Of a DNA stretch of 64,000 nt, positions 62,989 to 64,000 are shown piece by piece. Numbering within the stretch: position 1 is the first letter of the stretch; each line of letters opens with the position of its first letter. The position numbers and the translations under genes are program-made. Under the pieces are notes generated by a model that worked only from the letters and a program-made list of their open reading frames with translations, was not told the origin of the DNA and ran no database searches. The stretch is from Allodiplogaster sudhausi (taxonomy: Eukaryota > Nematoda > Chromadorea > Rhabditida > Diplogasteridae), in the NCBI GenBank assembly GCA_945643635.1, contig CALZFC010000270.1, positions 1,652,001-1,716,000 of the forward strand. Direction: 5' to 3'.

Positions 62989-63992
62989 TCAATTACGATA
63001 TTTAAACAAATTTCTCAACCTACTGAGAGTAATCGATATCTTTGCAAACAAATTAAGCAATATGCTAACGTGTGCGATGGAAGGCGGAGGAAGAGAAGAA
63101 GATCCGCGCAAACGATGAGCCATCTCTCGTGCGAGCTCTATTTGAGCCTCTAGTCCGTCCTTCACACGATCGGCGATCATCTGCATCTTTTCAGCTGCCT
63201 CCGCTTGCTTCTTGAAGGCTTCTTTTTGGGCCTGGAAGCGATAGTATCCGAAAGTAAAGAAAGACGAGTAGAAACAAAAAGAAAAAGAAGCGAAAGTAAA
63301 AAAACATCCGAGGAAATGGTAAACTACCGTACCTTGTACATGTCCAGCATTTCAGCGAGGACTCGCTTCTCGGTGACTGTAGGCTGCTTGGCGCGCCTCT
63401 TCTTTCTCCTTGGGCTGCAGTCACTCGCGTCGTCCGATTCATCTTCTATGGACGACGTGCCACCCGAGCTCGGACTTCGTTCCTAACAATAAGGAACATA
63501 TTGTATTGCAATAAGTAATGGATGCGATGCAATTAAGTCTAAACCTTGACGCGAAGAGGTGGCGGTCTCTGCTTGTGGATGACGAAATCATTGTCGTCAT
63601 CGATTGGTTCGGGCTGCGCAGGAAAGAATGTAATTATGATGCCAAAACTGAATGAATAAAATAAAAGCATATGCGGTTGAAGTCTAAACCTTGAATCGAT
63701 AAGCGGGAGGGATGGGCCGCTTGCGCACCTTGCTGCTTAAAACCTGGACTTCTTCGCCATCACTTACATCTCGCTGGTCCTTAAAGAATGCGAAATTACA
63801 TACTTGAATCTTGTTGAAGATCTATGCTAACAAGAAAACATATCAGGAAGCACAGAAACATTCTCCAATAATAATATCTCAACCTATAAATTTAATCAAA
63901 ACAACCTCGTTTCTTGTGTTGAAGGAAAAAACTTCGCTGCACTCCTCGCTGCTCCTTCCAGTTCGAATGGGCAGATAATTTTCGACTTTTAC
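62989..63992 (-). CDS. Probable Harbinger partner protein, 5' end outside the window
   Basis: Minus-strand exons 63906-63992, 63690-63779, 63545-63613, 63333-63482 and 62989-63231 join in phase 0 and give 213 residues to a stop; the reading frame is open at the window edge. The visible part is acidic and Lys/Arg-rich (SPRRKKRRAK could be a nuclear signal) with a C-terminal amphipathic helix (AQKEAFKKQAEAAEKMQ). Harbinger elements encode a DNA-binding SANT/Myb-like protein beside the transposase, and the convergent arrangement fits. The SANT domain itself would lie beyond 64000, so the assignment rests on position. Confidence 0.5.
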
Positions 63993-64000
63993 CTAGAAAT

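Noticed and set aside
1..64000. CRISPR arrays, bacterial operons, rRNA genes
   Set aside because: The DNA is nematode nuclear sequence; the tandem repeats seen are microsatellites and minisatellites without spacer structure, and no rRNA was seen.

Overview
The window is nuclear DNA from a nematode. Evidence: a complete nematode-type transthyretin-like gene, C6-like small cysteine proteins, acceptor-like AG sites just upstream of start codons as expected for spliced-leader trans-splicing, and many short TTTTCAG-bounded introns. Exons are GC-rich and introns AT-rich. The genome is saturated with GA/CT microsatellites. The species cannot be fixed from the sequence; a rhabditid or diplogastrid worm is plausible.

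Layout. 0.2-0.6 kb: a two-exon C6-like gene; its paralogue lies inverted at 20.2-20.9 kb. Between them are two direct paralogues of a STAR/KH RNA-binding gene, each with two KH modules (5.4-9.8 kb and 16.4-19.7 kb). This tandem duplication is broken up by large palindromic foldback elements (about 3.4-4.6, 5.5-6.9, 10.5-12.1 and 13.5-14.9 kb), a relict LTR (15.5-15.8 kb) and a transthyretin-like gene remnant (10.2 kb). 21.7-34.35 kb: a complete 25-exon orthologue of RBM19/RBD-1/Mrd1, a six-RRM ribosome-biogenesis protein. Its first intron carries a Merlin/IS1595-type DNA transposon on the opposite strand. 34.4-38.5 kb: mostly GA/CT repeats. 38.5-55.1 kb: a large multi-exon gene that I read as a divergent STAT transcription factor. 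Its SH2 domain lacks the usual arginine but it keeps a tyrosine at the expected tail position. 57.8-58.7 kb: the transthyretin-like gene on the minus strand. 61.3-64.0 kb: an apparently intact PIF/Harbinger transposase and a convergent, 5'-truncated partner gene.

Most exons were rebuilt by hand from splice sites and reading-frame phase. RBM19, the transthyretin-like gene and both KH genes join with consistent phase throughout. The STAT gene joins consistently from 46.8 kb to its stop, but one join across a 5.4-kb intron is unresolved and its 5' end is not seen. The genes here do not form an operon or a shared pathway; the common theme is expansion by duplication, foldback elements and intronic repeats.
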